From Laguncularia racemosa (taxonomy: Eukaryota; Streptophyta; Magnoliopsida; Myrtales; Combretaceae): 64,000 nt of DNA. Positions 1 to 12,459 of this stretch are shown one piece after another. The notes under the pieces are model-generated. The model saw only the letters and a program-made list of their open reading frames with translations, made no database searches and was not told where the DNA came from. The position numbers and the translations under genes are program-made. Position 1 is the stretch's first letter. Each line of letters starts with the position of its first letter. The stretch is taken from positions 708,535 through 772,534 of the forward strand of contig JBBMOL010000243.1 in the NCBI GenBank assembly GCA_037954665.1. Direction: 5' to 3'.

Positions 1-73
1 CATCATCTAAAAAATTCAAAACAATTAAAGCACATTTTCATTACTCTAGATAAGGGTTATTTTGCGATTATCA
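1..73 (-). mobile_element. Truncated edge of an Athila-type LTR (family of element A)
   Basis: The reverse complement begins TGATAATCGCAAAATAACCC and matches the start of the LTRs at 17,469 and 25,688 and the LTR edge at 36,091. Position 73 is therefore the 5' edge of a minus-strand LTR whose remainder lies left of the window. It interrupts the decayed repeat that begins at 74. Confidence 0.8.
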
Positions 74-1440
74 GGGTGAGCACACCATATGCTCGATGAA
101 TAAGATGGTCAACACTTTCAATTGCTATGTAACACAGCAAGTTGACAATCATTGATGTAGCACTCAGTGGTCTTCGGAAAACCGACATGAAGTTAGGGTT
201 TACGGCCCCCTTGCCTAGGTTGGGTTTTTGAAGCCACCATCGTGCCCAAGGCGAATAAATCTTTCTTATTCTTATTACTTCATTAAGCTAAAATCTTAGT
301 TTAATGTTTTAGGCTCTAAGTGCCTAAATACCGGCATTAAACCCTCAAGGGACGGGTAGACTCGGAACCGCAAGGGCGACAATCCTCTCCCACTTAGTTC
401 GCACTTGGCAGAACGCATTCTCTGATCATTTCCCGTGCCCCTCATGATAGTATGGCTCAATCTCATGCAATGTCTTTTAAAAAGGGCATGTAGGTTTTTA
501 ATAAAGGTTTCCAATCTTACTTTAATTGTTTATTTAAAGTGTCAAAAAAAATATGAAATAAAATTTCAATCTCAATCATACCATAGAGGCAAAACATCAA
601 ACATTTCATTTCACATTTCATCAACAGCACAAATCATGCCTTTCTTTATCACTAAAAGACAGATACGGGAACCCAGACCCATGGATATAGACCTATCTAG
701 TTTTACAATGGTTTAAAAATTTATCTCGGCACCTCTTTGTGCCATTCTTTTAAATTTTAAAAGCGCTGGGTTGACTTACAATCATCATATCTGGCCCCCT
801 CTATGTATTTCTCTCAAATGCTGAACCACTCGGGGTTGGCTTACATTTATTTCTAACACCTTTGTGTCATTTATCTCACATGTCAAAAAAAACCACTTGG
901 GGTTGATTTACTTTAAATTTCACCCTTTGACACCTTTGTGTCAGGGACTTCTCGAGTGCTTTATCATTCTCACACCTTTCGAAAGCAAAAAAGGTTATCT
1001 TGTTTTCTCTTTAATATCCTCAAGACATTTGTATATATATTTAAAATATGTATATGTATGTCATATTTGTGACATATCTTTACTTAATGAAACTTTTCTA
1101 GACACTTTCCTTACGACGAAGAGGGTAAGAAAACAGGATCATTATGTTGTAAAAACTTAAAGGGGGTTTCACTCATGATTTGGTATGGGTTTTGTTCATG
1201 AGTGTATTTTGTAAATATATTATGAAAATAAATTTATTTAAGTATAGGGGGACCATTCAAGAGCCAGCTGTGACATGTATACATAATGATACCTATATAC
1301 CCTATTCCAACTAAATTACCCATTCGGTAGCTATAGAGGAAAAGTAAGTTTCTATGTCCTGGTTTTTTTTGGAAGGAAAACAATTTGTAAAACATGGATT
1401 AGGCTTATGGTTATAGAGCTAGCGATATGGCGCTAGGTTC
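74..1440 (-). repeat. Decayed Del/Tekay-like LTR sequence, copy 1
   Basis: On the minus strand this segment matches, in the same order, blocks at 9,750-9,900 and 11,060-11,280 on the plus strand. Shared blocks include a gapped match to GGGGATTGTCGC followed by the CCTTGAGGG stretch, and the GGGTTTACAGCCCCCTTG stretch. Similarity is interrupted by many substitutions. The 'ctcaccc' stretch that such LTRs carry near a later boundary sits at the left edge, where the LTR of 1-73 is inserted. No gene is visible; the short open frames here have no recognisable family. Confidence 0.55.
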
Positions 1441-1789
1441 TATCATTAAAGGGAAACACATCTAAACCCTCAGACCATTCCCTTCCCTATATTCTTTATG
1501 ACTTTCTCCCTAACTCATCAATCCCTACATAACTTTAATCCAAACAACAATAATATCAAAAAGTAAAACAAACAAACAGCAAATTTCCCCGCATAACATT
1601 CAACATTTAAAAACAACATAGTAGCCCTATCATTAAGTTTCCCATCACCCCGTTTATGGTCGTCTTAGTCCTAATCGTCTTCGAGTGATTCCGACATGTA
1701 GTCCCTTCTCTGAGCTTTGGGACCAAAAAGGGGCAGCTACAGCAACTCCCCGCAATTTCGTTGGGTTAAATCGATCTCTTGTTCATCCT
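1441..1789. other. Unassigned sequence between repeats
   Basis: No open frame of interest and no recognised motif. It probably belongs to the same decayed LTR block as its left neighbour but shows no clear match elsewhere in the window. Confidence 0.3.
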
Positions 1790-3640
1790 ATCTATTCTCA
1801 AGCTCTTTAATGCCTTTGCCCATACTCACATACACTAGCACATTCCCACACATACGTATACACACCTACATATACATATTTCACCCTTACAAAATTTATA
1901 CCCCCCCCCCCCCTCCTTTTTACTTTTCACACCACTAACTGCATATACACACATACCTCAACATATTTCTTTACAACTTCATTACATACTTGCCCACATA
2001 CTCTACACACATTACACACCTCCTATATCCATACTCAATTTCCTTACAAACCTTAAATCATCATTCTCTTTACCCCCCCAAAACCTAAAAACCCCCCCAA
2101 CCGGGGGTCATCTTATAAACTTAAACTCATACTTTTTATACCTTACCTCACCAACAAGCACACCTTACATACTTGCACTACCACATTCATCTTTTACCCA
2201 TACATAAAATATTCACCAAATCCACACATCATCTCATTTCTCATACATACATTATCTCGCATACATCATCTCAACTTCCATTTTTACGCACACACTTTTC
2301 CATCACCCTACACTCTTTCATTTCATACATCCCACTCCCACATACGCTACTCCTTCTTTATACATATTTTACATACCACACACCACACACACCCTCCATA
2401 TACACCTAGTACCACCCCCTTACCCCCTTTCCCCATACATTTAAAACACAACTCGTGTTCAACCACACGCCATCTATATGCATATGTCCCCTTCACTCAC
2501 ACTACATTGTCCCACAACTATTGCCACACACAAAACACCAGCCATATACACACACATGCCGCATACTCCACCCCTTTCCCCATACTCTACCAAATACTCC
2601 ACACATCCCACACCTTCAATTAAATATACACATATACCCTTAACACTACTGGCATCAGCACACATACACAAACTGCACCTCCCCAAACACCATAATATGC
2701 ATAACACCCTTTCGTTTTCACACCCATATCATCCTATACATAACACATACACTTTCAGCTCCTCCTTCTCCCTTTCACATACACATACCATTCATGCACA
2801 CATACATACACATCCCCCTCCACATACACACTTATAAACACCTTCGTTCACACACACACACTCACATACACCTCCTTCCTCGCATTGCACCCACACACCA
2901 TCATTCACATACATACTCACTTTCCCACATACATCATAAACATCTCTACACACATATGCATACATACATCTTTATACACATCATACACCCTCAACTCATA
3001 CACTATACCCACTTCATTCACACAACACATTCCGCATACACTACATCACCTCCTCATTTACACGCATGCATACACACACATTCCTCTAAACACACCATAA
3101 CGCAATCCTTTCATACACATTCGTATGCACATCTTCATTCATGCACATACACATACACATCTTCATTCCCGCACACAATAAGCACCTTCCCACACACATA
3201 CACTCTCGTACATCCTACACCTATCATCCACACATGCAACACGCATCTTTCTCATCTACGCACACAACCTCACACCACTCACATGCACACATGTACACAG
3301 CCTCCATTGCGTACATCCACACACCCCCACTTCCTTCACATGCGCGCCACATCATCCTCACGCATATACAACACACACCCTTTACCACAACCATCATCCT
3401 TCCACCGCGTTACAAAACACATACGAATTTTCATTCACTCACACACTCACATACACTCTTCGTTCATGTACACCAACACACACATCCTTCCTCCACACAC
3501 TCACACACACATACAGTCTTCACCTGCCTTACGCATCCTTACACATACCATCCACTACCACATAGACCCATCTCCACATACACCACACACTCCCATTCAC
3601 ACACACACACACATTCTTTTCTCTTCCTCTTCCCTCACTT
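1790..3640. repeat. CA/CATA-rich, G-poor low-complexity block
   Basis: About 1.85 kb composed almost entirely of C, A and T on the plus strand, with endlessly varied cacacata and catacac words and a homopolymeric C run near 1,902. Long His/Thr/Ser-rich open frames run through it only because stop codons need G or TA-rich contexts that are rare here. It is best read as a degenerated microsatellite-like expansion, not as coding sequence. The block ends sharply where the next, G/T-rich, block starts. Confidence 0.75.
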
Positions 3641-4185
3641 GCTTTTGTACTTGTTGTTCGTTTGTTGTTGCTACTGTGGTTGTGTCGTGATCGTTGTTGC
3701 TACTACTTTGAGTCATGGTTGCTACCGTCATTGGAATCATCATTTGCTACTGCCTTGCTATAGTTGTCACTGTTGTTGTTGTTGGGTGGCTACCGGTTGT
3801 GGTTGCTGCTGCCACTATTGTTGCGGTCTTTTCCCTCGCATACAGTGCACACATACTCCATTCTTCTTCCTCTTTTGCTGCTATCATCGTTGTGGTTGTA
3901 GCTGTCGAATCATTGTTGCTATGTCAGAGTGAGAGTGATCGTCGTCGTTGTTGCGGTTGCTGTTGTCGGGCTCATCATCATTAGGTGGCTATTATCATCA
4001 TTATTGCAGCTGTTTGAATCGTTGTTGCCACAGCTGTTGCTTCGGGATCGTGGTCATTGCTTCTTAATCATTGGAGTCACTTGCGTTACTATGCTCTTTG
4101 TCACCGTGATTGTCATGGTTGTTGCCATGGTCAGAGTTCCTCGTTGCTGCTGTTTTCCTCCTCCCCTGTTCATCAGAAATTAAGT
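3641..4185. repeat. GTT/GCT-type degenerate trinucleotide block
   Basis: The composition flips to G and T in a three-base rhythm (gttgttgctactgtggttg and variants). Hydrophobic Val/Ile/Cys-rich open frames here come from the repeat, not from a gene. It directly follows the CA-rich block and precedes the purine-rich block. Confidence 0.65.
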
Positions 4186-4189
4186 CGCT

Positions 4190-4450
4190 GCCACCATTGC
4201 CGTTGCCATGGAGTTGGAGTGGAAAGTGAGATAAGGAGGGAATGTGGGACATGGACAGTCGGGAAGGAAAAGTAGCAGAATGGGAAGGAAGGGAGGGCGC
4301 GGGGAGGCGAACAGGAGAAGGCCGAAGAGGAAGAAAGAAAAAGAAAAGAAAGGGAAGAAGTTGGTCAGAGGAAGTAGAAGAAGGAAAGAAAAAGAGAAAG
4401 GAAGAAGAGAGAGAGAGAGCAAAAACGGGAAGAGAGAGGGAGTAGGGGGC
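4190..4450 (-). repeat. Purine-rich tract (CT-rich on the minus strand)
   Basis: About 260 bp of G/A, rich in gaagaa, ggaagg and a gagagaga run near 4,408. On the minus strand this is a CT-rich leader-like tract lying just downstream of an AT-rich segment with TATA-like words (4,510-4,560). That order resembles the promoter and CT-rich transcript start of long Del/Tekay-type LTRs, an inference from general knowledge of the family. Confidence 0.5.
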
Positions 4451-5849
4451 TGGACGTGATGTGATGGTGACATAATGGCCGTCACGTCCTGCTGCGGCCA
4501 GCTTTTTTTTTTTTTTTAAAAGTTATGTATATATATTTATATATTATATTATATTATACTTTACATTATAATTGTCTTATTTTTGTATTTCTATACGTAC
4601 GAGAATACTTTAAATTTTATATTTTTGAAATTTTACTACGAAAATTCTACATCTATGTTTAATTGATTATTCGAACATAAATTTTTACTTTAAAATTCCT
4701 AAATTTATTTAATTTAAATTAATTTCATTATATAACCTAATATTGTTTAAAAATTATGTTTCGGGAAATTTATTCTTTTATTTAATTTACCAGGACTAAG
4801 TTAAAATTTACAATATTTTCATTTATTTGTTTATATATCTATATTCAGATTTTTTTCAAGTACTTCGCTTCTAATATTTATTCGATATATATTTTATATA
4901 ATTCAGTTTTTATGTTCGTCATCTTATCTTCCTTGCGAAAGTCGTTCTTTCTAATTATTTAAATTTTATAAAACCTATTATTATCACAAATTTAGATAAA
5001 ATAATATATATTATTCTATTATTTTCCATAATTGTTTTATAATTTTTTGAAATTTTTCGGACTTCACAGATACTCTGTCTTCTTTGATTGTTTTTTTTTA
5101 AAATGGTTTGTCAAAATGTAGATAGTAGCTTTGTTAGAACCAATCTACCTAATTGGTTCTAATTTATATCAATTTTTCTGGTAAAAACCAAAAGAAACTG
5201 TTTTTTCTTACTTTAGTAGAGGGTTTTAATTAAATGGGTATCGAGTTTAATTAAACCTAGTTAATGAAAATGAACAAAAAAAAAAAACGAAATATAAGCT
5301 TGACACCCTCGCTGAATAATAAACCTAAAAATGATGAACAAGGGTAGAATTGGTATCAAGACAAGACTGATGAAATTCTAACGATAATAGAGAGACAAAA
5401 TAAGTGGTTCAAACAATACTTGGAAAGAAAACCAACCGCCAACAACTTCGACTCACCATTGCCAATGGCTATGAAAGAAGCACCACCTCCACCACCATTG
5501 TGAGTGGTACCAATTAAGGTGGTCCATAGTTGCATTACTAGAGCCTCTATCATGCCTTAAGGGTACTCTAGTTGTAACAATCTGCCATGTACTATACTGA
5601 AGTCCATGATTGGCTATATTCCAACATACATAAACTTTAACATGGTACATAGGCATCATTACTCTAGAAACCTCCAAAAAGATAACCGTTTTAACAATTA
5701 TATGATAACTGAAAATTAGTACTGCTTTATAAATATGATATAAATATATTATCTTACAAACATAATCACGTAAAAATATAAGTCTCGAATTAAATATTAC
5801 ATTTATCTCTAATATAAAAGTCTATTCAAAATTATAAATAGTTATTCTA
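4451..5849. repeat. AT-rich decayed repeat DNA, no gene seen
   Basis: Very AT-rich, with a poly-T run at about 4,504-4,517 and TATA-like repeats after it. No coding potential. On the minus strand it would be the upstream (U3-like) part of the LTR proposed for 74-7,440. Confidence 0.4.
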
Positions 5850-7440
5850 TTGATCTTCATCCTCACTCGCTTGCTTATAATTATCTTGAAGATTCTCATC
5901 ACTGGCTAGGTTCTACTAAGGTAAAACCAATACATCCTATAAAAATGGAAAAACTGTTATGGTTTAAGCTACATCCAACTTAGTGAGATCTTAGCTCAAA
6001 ACCACCTTTCATGTAAAACCAAACAAGTTATCATTTTAATGCATAAAGGCATGAACATACATATACCAATCATCTCATGTAGTTAATCGAAAAACTATAA
6101 GAAGTCTAAGGACATTTTTTACTAGTTTACTCCTCCTTTAACCTTGGATTAAGGATCTTTTGCCAGTAGAGTCCAAACAACCATTGCAGACATCTTTAAG
6201 CTACATAAATCTTAGAGCCACACTCTATATATCAGAGTTATGCCAAAAGAAAGATCTTTACACAAAGACTTAAGACAAACCAACGAAATAATGTTTTTCT
6301 ACCTACACACCTCTAGCTGTAAGTGCTCAATATAGATTAATGAACACGGATTCTTACTAATACACGAAGATCCTTGAATCATTTTTATATTGTTAGAATA
6401 GAAACACTTAAGACATCCTTCTATTACCTATGTTACTGTGATGGAATATAATAGGAATATGTAAGAGATGTTATGTATGATTCATTTTAAGTCAAGGTTT
6501 TCAATATACTTAACATAATTTGATAGATGACCAACCAATGAAGGCACTCAATCAATCAAAGAAATAATCATAAATGCAAGCAGTCTTTTACTTTATTTCC
6601 CATTAAGCAATCAAATCAACAAATCAAGCACAACATGGTTGCATTAGTTCCAACTTTACGTTCAACTAATATTATGAGCACAAACCATGTGGCAGCCATC
6701 ATTAGTACTCACTTAGCCACTTTCTAAGGATCATATAATCCTCAGAGTGAGACTAGGAATCTTTTGAAAAACCTAAATAATTAAACATAAAATAAATATA
6801 TATAAGAATAACTATTGCTAAAATATAATATTCTAATATCTTGATCTTAGCCCAATTCTTATTAGAGTCTTTTAGGGTATTTTAGTATTAAGTCCTTTAT
6901 TTAGGGTTCGATCTATCTTCAAGGCTCATGCTTAAGTCTTGTCAGGGAAAGTCCTATTCTCAAGTCATGTCATATAAAGAAAAATGTAAGTCTAAGAATA
7001 AGTCCAATAAGTCAAAGATGATCATGAAGAATCAAAAGTTCTAAAGGCTTAGGAAAATGTCCTCAACATCCTTTCTTTGAACTTTTGTATTATTGAAGGT
7101 TTAGATTTCATATGTAAAAATCTGCAAAATTTTAGTCGTGTGTAATATCAGAATAATTAAAAGATTGTACTAAAAGCCTTAAACACACCCCATATAAAAC
7201 TATAATAAAAGAAATAATCACACGAAGAGCAAGCCATGAGAAATTATTGATTAAAATGATAAAAATAAATTAAAAGTAATAGACTTAAGATTGTCAAATA
7301 GGAATTTCGAGTAAATATTCACGCTCAAAATAATCAAATTAACTTAAGCATAAAATTTCGTAATAAAATGTTAAAATCTTAAATTTTATTGATGCCATCG
7401 TGCGTGCAAAAATACACTAGAAATTTCAAAACCCTAATTA
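5850..7440 (-). repeat. Decayed repeat, same family as 60,390-61,740
   Basis: Shares collinear diverged blocks with 60,390-61,740: a 'ctcactcg' stretch, then a ctag/gtaaaacca stretch, then 'cttagtgagatc', then a 'tatcattttaatg' block with 'gcatgaacata', then 'ttaatgaacacgg'-like words. Both copies lie in the same direction. No open frame of note. Probably the U3-like portion of a Del/Tekay-type LTR on the minus strand. Confidence 0.5.
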
Positions 7441-7510
7441 TAATAAAGTATTAATTAATAATAATAATAATAAGATATATATTATATATATATATATATA
7501 TATATGTCGA
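7441..7510. repeat. TAA and TA microsatellites
   Basis: A short AAT/TAA run near 7,455-7,470 is followed by a TA dinucleotide run at about 7,474-7,505. Confidence 0.8.
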
Positions 7511-7959
7511 ACCGTGGAGGACCCACGGCCACATAAAGCAACCAAAAAAAAATCATATCTCACACATACGACTCCGATTGATGATCAAGACCACCAACGT
7601 GTTACTTGAGGTGAGTGCAACTCAACTAGACTAATTTTTTGCAAAACAAAGTTAGTTTTAAAAGTTGTGTACAAAGAACAAATAGGTATAAAAATTAGTA
7701 TTTTACCTAAAACTAGTTGTAATAGCTAGAGAAACACTAGGTGAAGTGATCTAGACCATGTGTAGTATGTAATAACATACTTTTCCCTAATTTTTTAAGT
7801 GAAGAAAATTTCAGTTCAGAGATATCTGAAGACTATTTCGATTAAATCTCGAGAAAATGAGACCAGGGTGAATAAGACTCCATAACGTGTTGTATTGGGT
7901 GTATATTTGTTTCTTACATGTGCCTTGTTGTGAATTCATGTTGTCGTATAATAAATATA
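7511..7959. other. Unassigned repeat-like DNA
   Basis: No gene and no clear match elsewhere in the window. Starts with a short inverted pair (ccgtgg...ccacgg, 7,512-7,530). Confidence 0.3.
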
Positions 7960-8165
7960 TTTTATACAATAGGTGCTGGACATGTTCCATTTTTGCTTGC
8001 CATGAAAGAGGAATAGAATATATATATATATATATTATGTAAATATATAATAGGTGCTGGACATGTTCCATTTTGCTTGCCGTGAAAGAGGAATAGATAT
8101 ATATATAAATATGTAATAGGTGCTGGACATGTTGTGGAGCCCTAAATGCTTTCCATTGCTGCTGC
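7960..8165. repeat. Short tandem repeat with TA spacers
   Basis: The word AATAGGTGCTGGACATGTT occurs three times (near 7,968, 8,049 and 8,116). The first two copies are followed by a near-identical stretch ending 'gaaagaggaatag' and then TA runs of varying length. The third copy diverges after 'catgtt'. It reads as a small minisatellite whose units are joined by TA microsatellites. Confidence 0.7.
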
Positions 8166-9030
8166 CGTGAATGGGGTCATATATATATATATAAACAAAC
8201 GTCGTTGGCTTCTTGTTCCCTCCCCCATCGTGCTTGGAGTGTGTGCGTGAAGTTTATATTATATATATATATATATTTGCTTAGTATTCATGATTGTTGT
8301 CCCTCCCCTGCGTGAGCGTATGTGTGAAAGTTTCCTCTTGCAATTAGCTAATGGACATATACATATATACATATACGTAAATTGCGTGTGGGACATGGGC
8401 TGGTTCCTTTCTTCCATTAAGCATAAGTATGTGACGATCTATTTTGCTGGCTGTTGCCTCCATATGTGTGTGTCTCTAAATGCAGGGCATATGTTGTAAA
8501 TATATATATAGATATGTATATGTGTAGGTGCTTGCATAGGATCGGCTCCTAATTGTGTGTGTGTGACGTGATTTCCAGCCATGTGCAGCCCATTTTGGCT
8601 TCCGGTTTAGTCTTAATTGTGTATGTGCTGGAATGTTTGCTAGTTGTGGTGCCAATATATATAGATAAATGTCTATACGCTGGCTGCTGAAAAGGATTAT
8701 ATGTGTATATGTATATGATGTTTAGACGCTAGAAGCACACCTGTTGGGACATGGAAGCTGCCATGGAAATATTATGTGTATATGTTTATATGCGCACCTT
8801 GTTGGATTGGGAAGCTAACTTGGAAATGTTATATATGTATATGTTTATATGTGGGATGAAGAAGGTGAAGATGGAAATTCAACTTGAGTATGTGAGCTAT
8901 AAGATGAAATGGAGGTGGGAGTTAGAATTATATTGATGTTGGTCTTCTTGTAAGCTTGTGGGTATGGGAATTTGGAAGGAGGGTGGAAATCCATGATTTA
9001 GGAGGTGAAATAACATGTGTGTAGACATGT
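8166..9030. other. G/T-rich unassigned sequence with TA/TATG runs
   Basis: Several TA or TATG runs (8,180-8,195, 8,258-8,276, 8,500-8,525, 8,655-8,665) separate unique-looking G/T-rich stretches. Small open frames have no recognisable product. Likely part of a decayed LTR. Confidence 0.3.
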
Positions 9031-10011
9031 ATTACATATAGGTGTTGGATCTCTATTCCCTAGTGAATGGGCTTAGTTTTGCTAGTAAGAGTAATGGAAG
9101 ACGACATGGTATGTGCATTGTTTACGCTTGTAGAGATTAATAAGTAGATTATAAATAAATGTTGCATGGAGAGTTTTGGGGGTGGAGACTAGAAAGAAGA
9201 GAGTCTAAGGAGCTGATTTAAACTATAAGTATATGCATACATCACAAGTTAAAAAGGAGGAGTTAAGTCGCCAATAACCTAAGTCTTTACCGTCATAGCT
9301 ACATATGTTAGGAGTAAGTGAGATAGAAGTATAGGATGTCAAAATGGATATAAGTTGTAGACATATAGGGCATATAGGTGTAGGGGAGAAAGGTACTCAT
9401 AGTCAACCATAAACTATAATCATAATCCTTACATCGCAATATGTAATGATAAGGGATGGATGGAAGTCTAACTTAAGTCTCGTGTGTCATAGGTACATAT
9501 TTATATATTAAGGACAAGACATGTAACTATAATCATGAGTAGAAGTTCCTTATTGGATAACTTCTTGTTTAATTCTATGAATGTACCTTGCTATGTGAAA
9601 TGATTGCATGTGTTTTGGATAGAGGGTATAGGATGTTGACATGATAGTCGCTTGAATATGTGCATAACATTAGATGATAACCTTAAAACCTCAACTAATT
9701 TTTAAACCTAACTAAAACCTAACATGCATGCTCGTACATTGCATGAAATGAAGGCCATCACTATTACAAGGCTCGCCGGAAGTAATTAGAGGATTACCGT
9801 TCCGCCAAGTGTGAACTAGGTGATAAGGGGATTGTCGCGCTTTAACGATTCAGAGTCCGATCGGTCCTTGAGGGTGTTACTCCAACTGTGCAAAGACACG
9901 AGAGCGTGGCTCCGAATGATGCAAAGAAACATGAGCATTTAGTATTAAAGTAAAGATATTATAATTATCAAAGTGATAAGATAATTAAATCGGGTAATGA
10001 GACCTGGGCAT
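9031..10011 (+). repeat. Decayed Del/Tekay-like LTR sequence, copy 2 (left part)
   Basis: 9,750-9,900 matches the minus strand of 310-510. The host sequence around solo LTR J (left '...gacctgggcat', right 'tgatggtagcttcgg...') joins into the same stretch found uninterrupted in inverted form at 190-245. J therefore inserted into this repeat. Confidence 0.5.
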
Positions 10012-11060
10012 TGATTAATATGCTTAAAAGGGGATCTAAGCATATTCAAATAATCCAATTAAACCACTCCTAATCACATAATCAAAATCGGATCCAATTG
10101 GAACAATTAGCGTAAACCCTAAAATTTGAAGGTGATCCGATTTACGAAAACAATTATGATTATAACCACAATGATGCTAATGCTCAAATGAATCAAGAAC
10201 TCAATTCAATTTCCAATAAAATCCCAATCAATAACACCAACACATAAATTGTGAACTCTTCCTCAACATAATGGAATTCCACGCAAAACAATATAAGATA
10301 AAATTGAAGGCAATATCAAGAGATAAAACCAATCAATTAGATAACATTACATGAAAGGATTTTAGATCACAAGTGACACCAAAATCAAATAAGAACCAAC
10401 CTAATCAACCCTAGATATTACACACTAGTGATGAAAAGGAAATCAACTTAGGGAATTGATATAACTCACAATTCACTAGGCTGCAACTCGCTACAATTCC
10501 AATTGGATTGAAATTGATAATGTCCTATGAAATCTTAGGAAATCCTAATCTCTCACGAAAATGTTTGCTACAAATTTTCAAGTCTCTTCTCTTCCTCAAA
10601 ACCCTACTTAAGAAAGTATTTATACTTGCTCCCTTTAAGGTTAAAATGGCTAAAAAATTACAACTATGCCACTAAAGGGTGGTCGGTCCTAAAACACAAA
10701 ATACAACCCAAATAAAAAGTCCCTACAACTTACAACATAAATGGTTCTAAGAAATAAATTACAAGTACAAAATAATCTTCAACAAGCTAGCTCTTCAGTA
10801 GGATTCGTTGGTCCAACTCATCGCCGGTTTAGGTCGGTCCATGAATAACCCACAAGCTGAGTCTTAGTGAGTTTGTCTATCGCCCTGTAAAGCCTGATAA
10901 GTGTGCCTATTGGAATACACAATATAAGAGTAATAGAAAAGAGGTTAATATATAAATAATTTCGGGGTCGATTTGTTTAGAAAGGATCCTCATCGCCAAG
11001 ATTTAAAATCCTTTGGTTCTTGCCCTAATGATAGGTCTTGTAGGATTTTGATTCCTATCA
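10012..11060 (-). mobile_element. Solo LTR J (relative of element C LTRs)
   Basis: Minus-strand LTR beginning TGATAGGAATCAAAATCC at 11,060 and ending near 10,012. It shares the family's landmarks in order: a 32-bp terminal inverted repeat (11,029-11,060), the GCCGGTTTAGGTCGGTCC block, the TATA dyad (10,612-10,629, one arm changed), and the block around ACTCGCTACAATTCC. No internal coding sequence and no second LTR adjoin it. A clean target duplication is not visible, but the flanks fit the uninterrupted repeat at 190-245. Confidence 0.75.
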
Positions 11061-12459
11061 TGATGGTAGCTTCGGAATCCCCAACCCAAGGTCAAGGGGG
11101 CTGTAAACCCTAGACTTCACGTTAATTACCGAAAGACCATGTGAGATGTTGCATCCATGTGATTGTTCATGCATAGCACTTGTTTGATAACTTTCTTGAA
11201 TTTGTTTGTGTTTGTTGCAACACCGAGATATTGAACTCCTATCTCACCGGGCTATTAGCTCACCCCTCCATAGACTATTTTGCAGGTAAAAATCATAAAA
11301 GCTAGGGATGGGATAAGATGTGAAGTGTTAAGTGTTTTTAGAAGCCAAGAACAATAAAGTAAGAATCGTAAATGTTAGACTATTTAGATGAAATGTAATT
11401 TTTAGGACCTTGATGTAAATTTTGAATTTATGAGACTTAAGGTTTTATTCCATTTACTGATTGGTAGGGGATTCTGACTCTCTATGATCTTGGTTGGCCG
11501 TAGGACATGGAATCCATAGTTATATTTTTATTGTATAATTATATGTAATATGATTAGTTATAAATGTAATTACTTATTTGGAGTCTTACGATCTCTAACT
11601 CGTAAGATGGTTATCATGGGACAGGTGCACACGTGCCATAATAGCTTTTAGCAAAAACTTCCAAGCCCCCTTTAGGGAGTGACATCATATCTTAAAATAT
11701 ATTAAAATATCCTAATAGAATTTCTAAAGGAAAGAGTAATAGAATGATCTTACAAAAATGGGATTCTTTGAAGTGGAATGATTGATATAACCTGTAACTT
11801 TAAAAAATAAGCATTATTAGTATACTATCCAAAGGTTATATTACGAAGATAACTATGGTGGTTCGAGATTACCTTTCTTAATAGAGATTCCTTCAAAAAT
11901 TATGATAATAATCCTAAAACATAGGAAATATATAGGGTTAGTTATTTCTCCTAGAAATTCACTAGAAGTTTCGCAAACTTCTCATAAATATCTTACCTTG
12001 ATTCTTCAAAAAGTGGTCCCCAAACTTTTTGTCAATTTTAGAGATAAGTTGAGGTTAAATGAGGATGTGATTTTCTTTTGATTAAGTGGAAAGTTAGGTA
12101 AGAAAGGTAGGTGGAAAGGTATGGCTAGTGATAAAAAATCAAGAGAAATAGAGTGCAATTTTACCTAGCTTGCTTATGGTTTTCACCTCCTTTTTATACT
12201 GTTTTGTTCTACTATTTTGTACATAATGAAGAGCCTATTTTCCATGCCAAGAAGAGGGAATTATTGGCTAATTTAGGGCAGCCATGATACCTTAGGATAA
12301 GGTAGATTAGGTTAGGAAATAATGGCTTAAAATGAAGTTGGATGAGGTAAGTTAATCATATATAAGGGAGAAGATCACATGGGCATTTTCTTCATACTTT
12401 GGCCAGCCATGTGATCTAAGTTTTTCCATGTTATTTTCAAGTCCTTTTCCTAGTTTAAA
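11061..12459 (+). repeat. Decayed Del/Tekay-like LTR sequence, copy 2 (right part)
   Basis: Continues the repeat interrupted by solo LTR J: 11,061-11,160 matches the minus strand of 170-245, and the 'ttagctcacccctcc' stretch near 11,250 resembles 'ttagcttacccctcg' at 54,160 in the 3' LTR of element E. The remainder is AT-rich and has no gene. It may belong to the 5' LTR of element E; this is inference. Confidence 0.45.

Noticed and set aside
1890..1910. Poly-C run as a functional polypurine tract on the minus strand
   Set aside because: No LTR edge follows it on either side; it lies inside low-complexity sequence.
2173..3932. Long open frames rich in His, Thr, Ser and Pro (up to about 300 codons)
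   Set aside because: They arise from G-poor CA/CATA low-complexity DNA; overlapping frames are equally open and no domain is recognisable.
3715..4485. Val/Cys-rich and Lys/Arg/Glu-rich frames
   Set aside because: Products of the GTT-type and purine-rich repeats, not genes.
7441..9030. Possible host gene with TA-rich introns
   Set aside because: No conserved protein motif, no consistent splice pattern, and flanks are LTR-like repeats.
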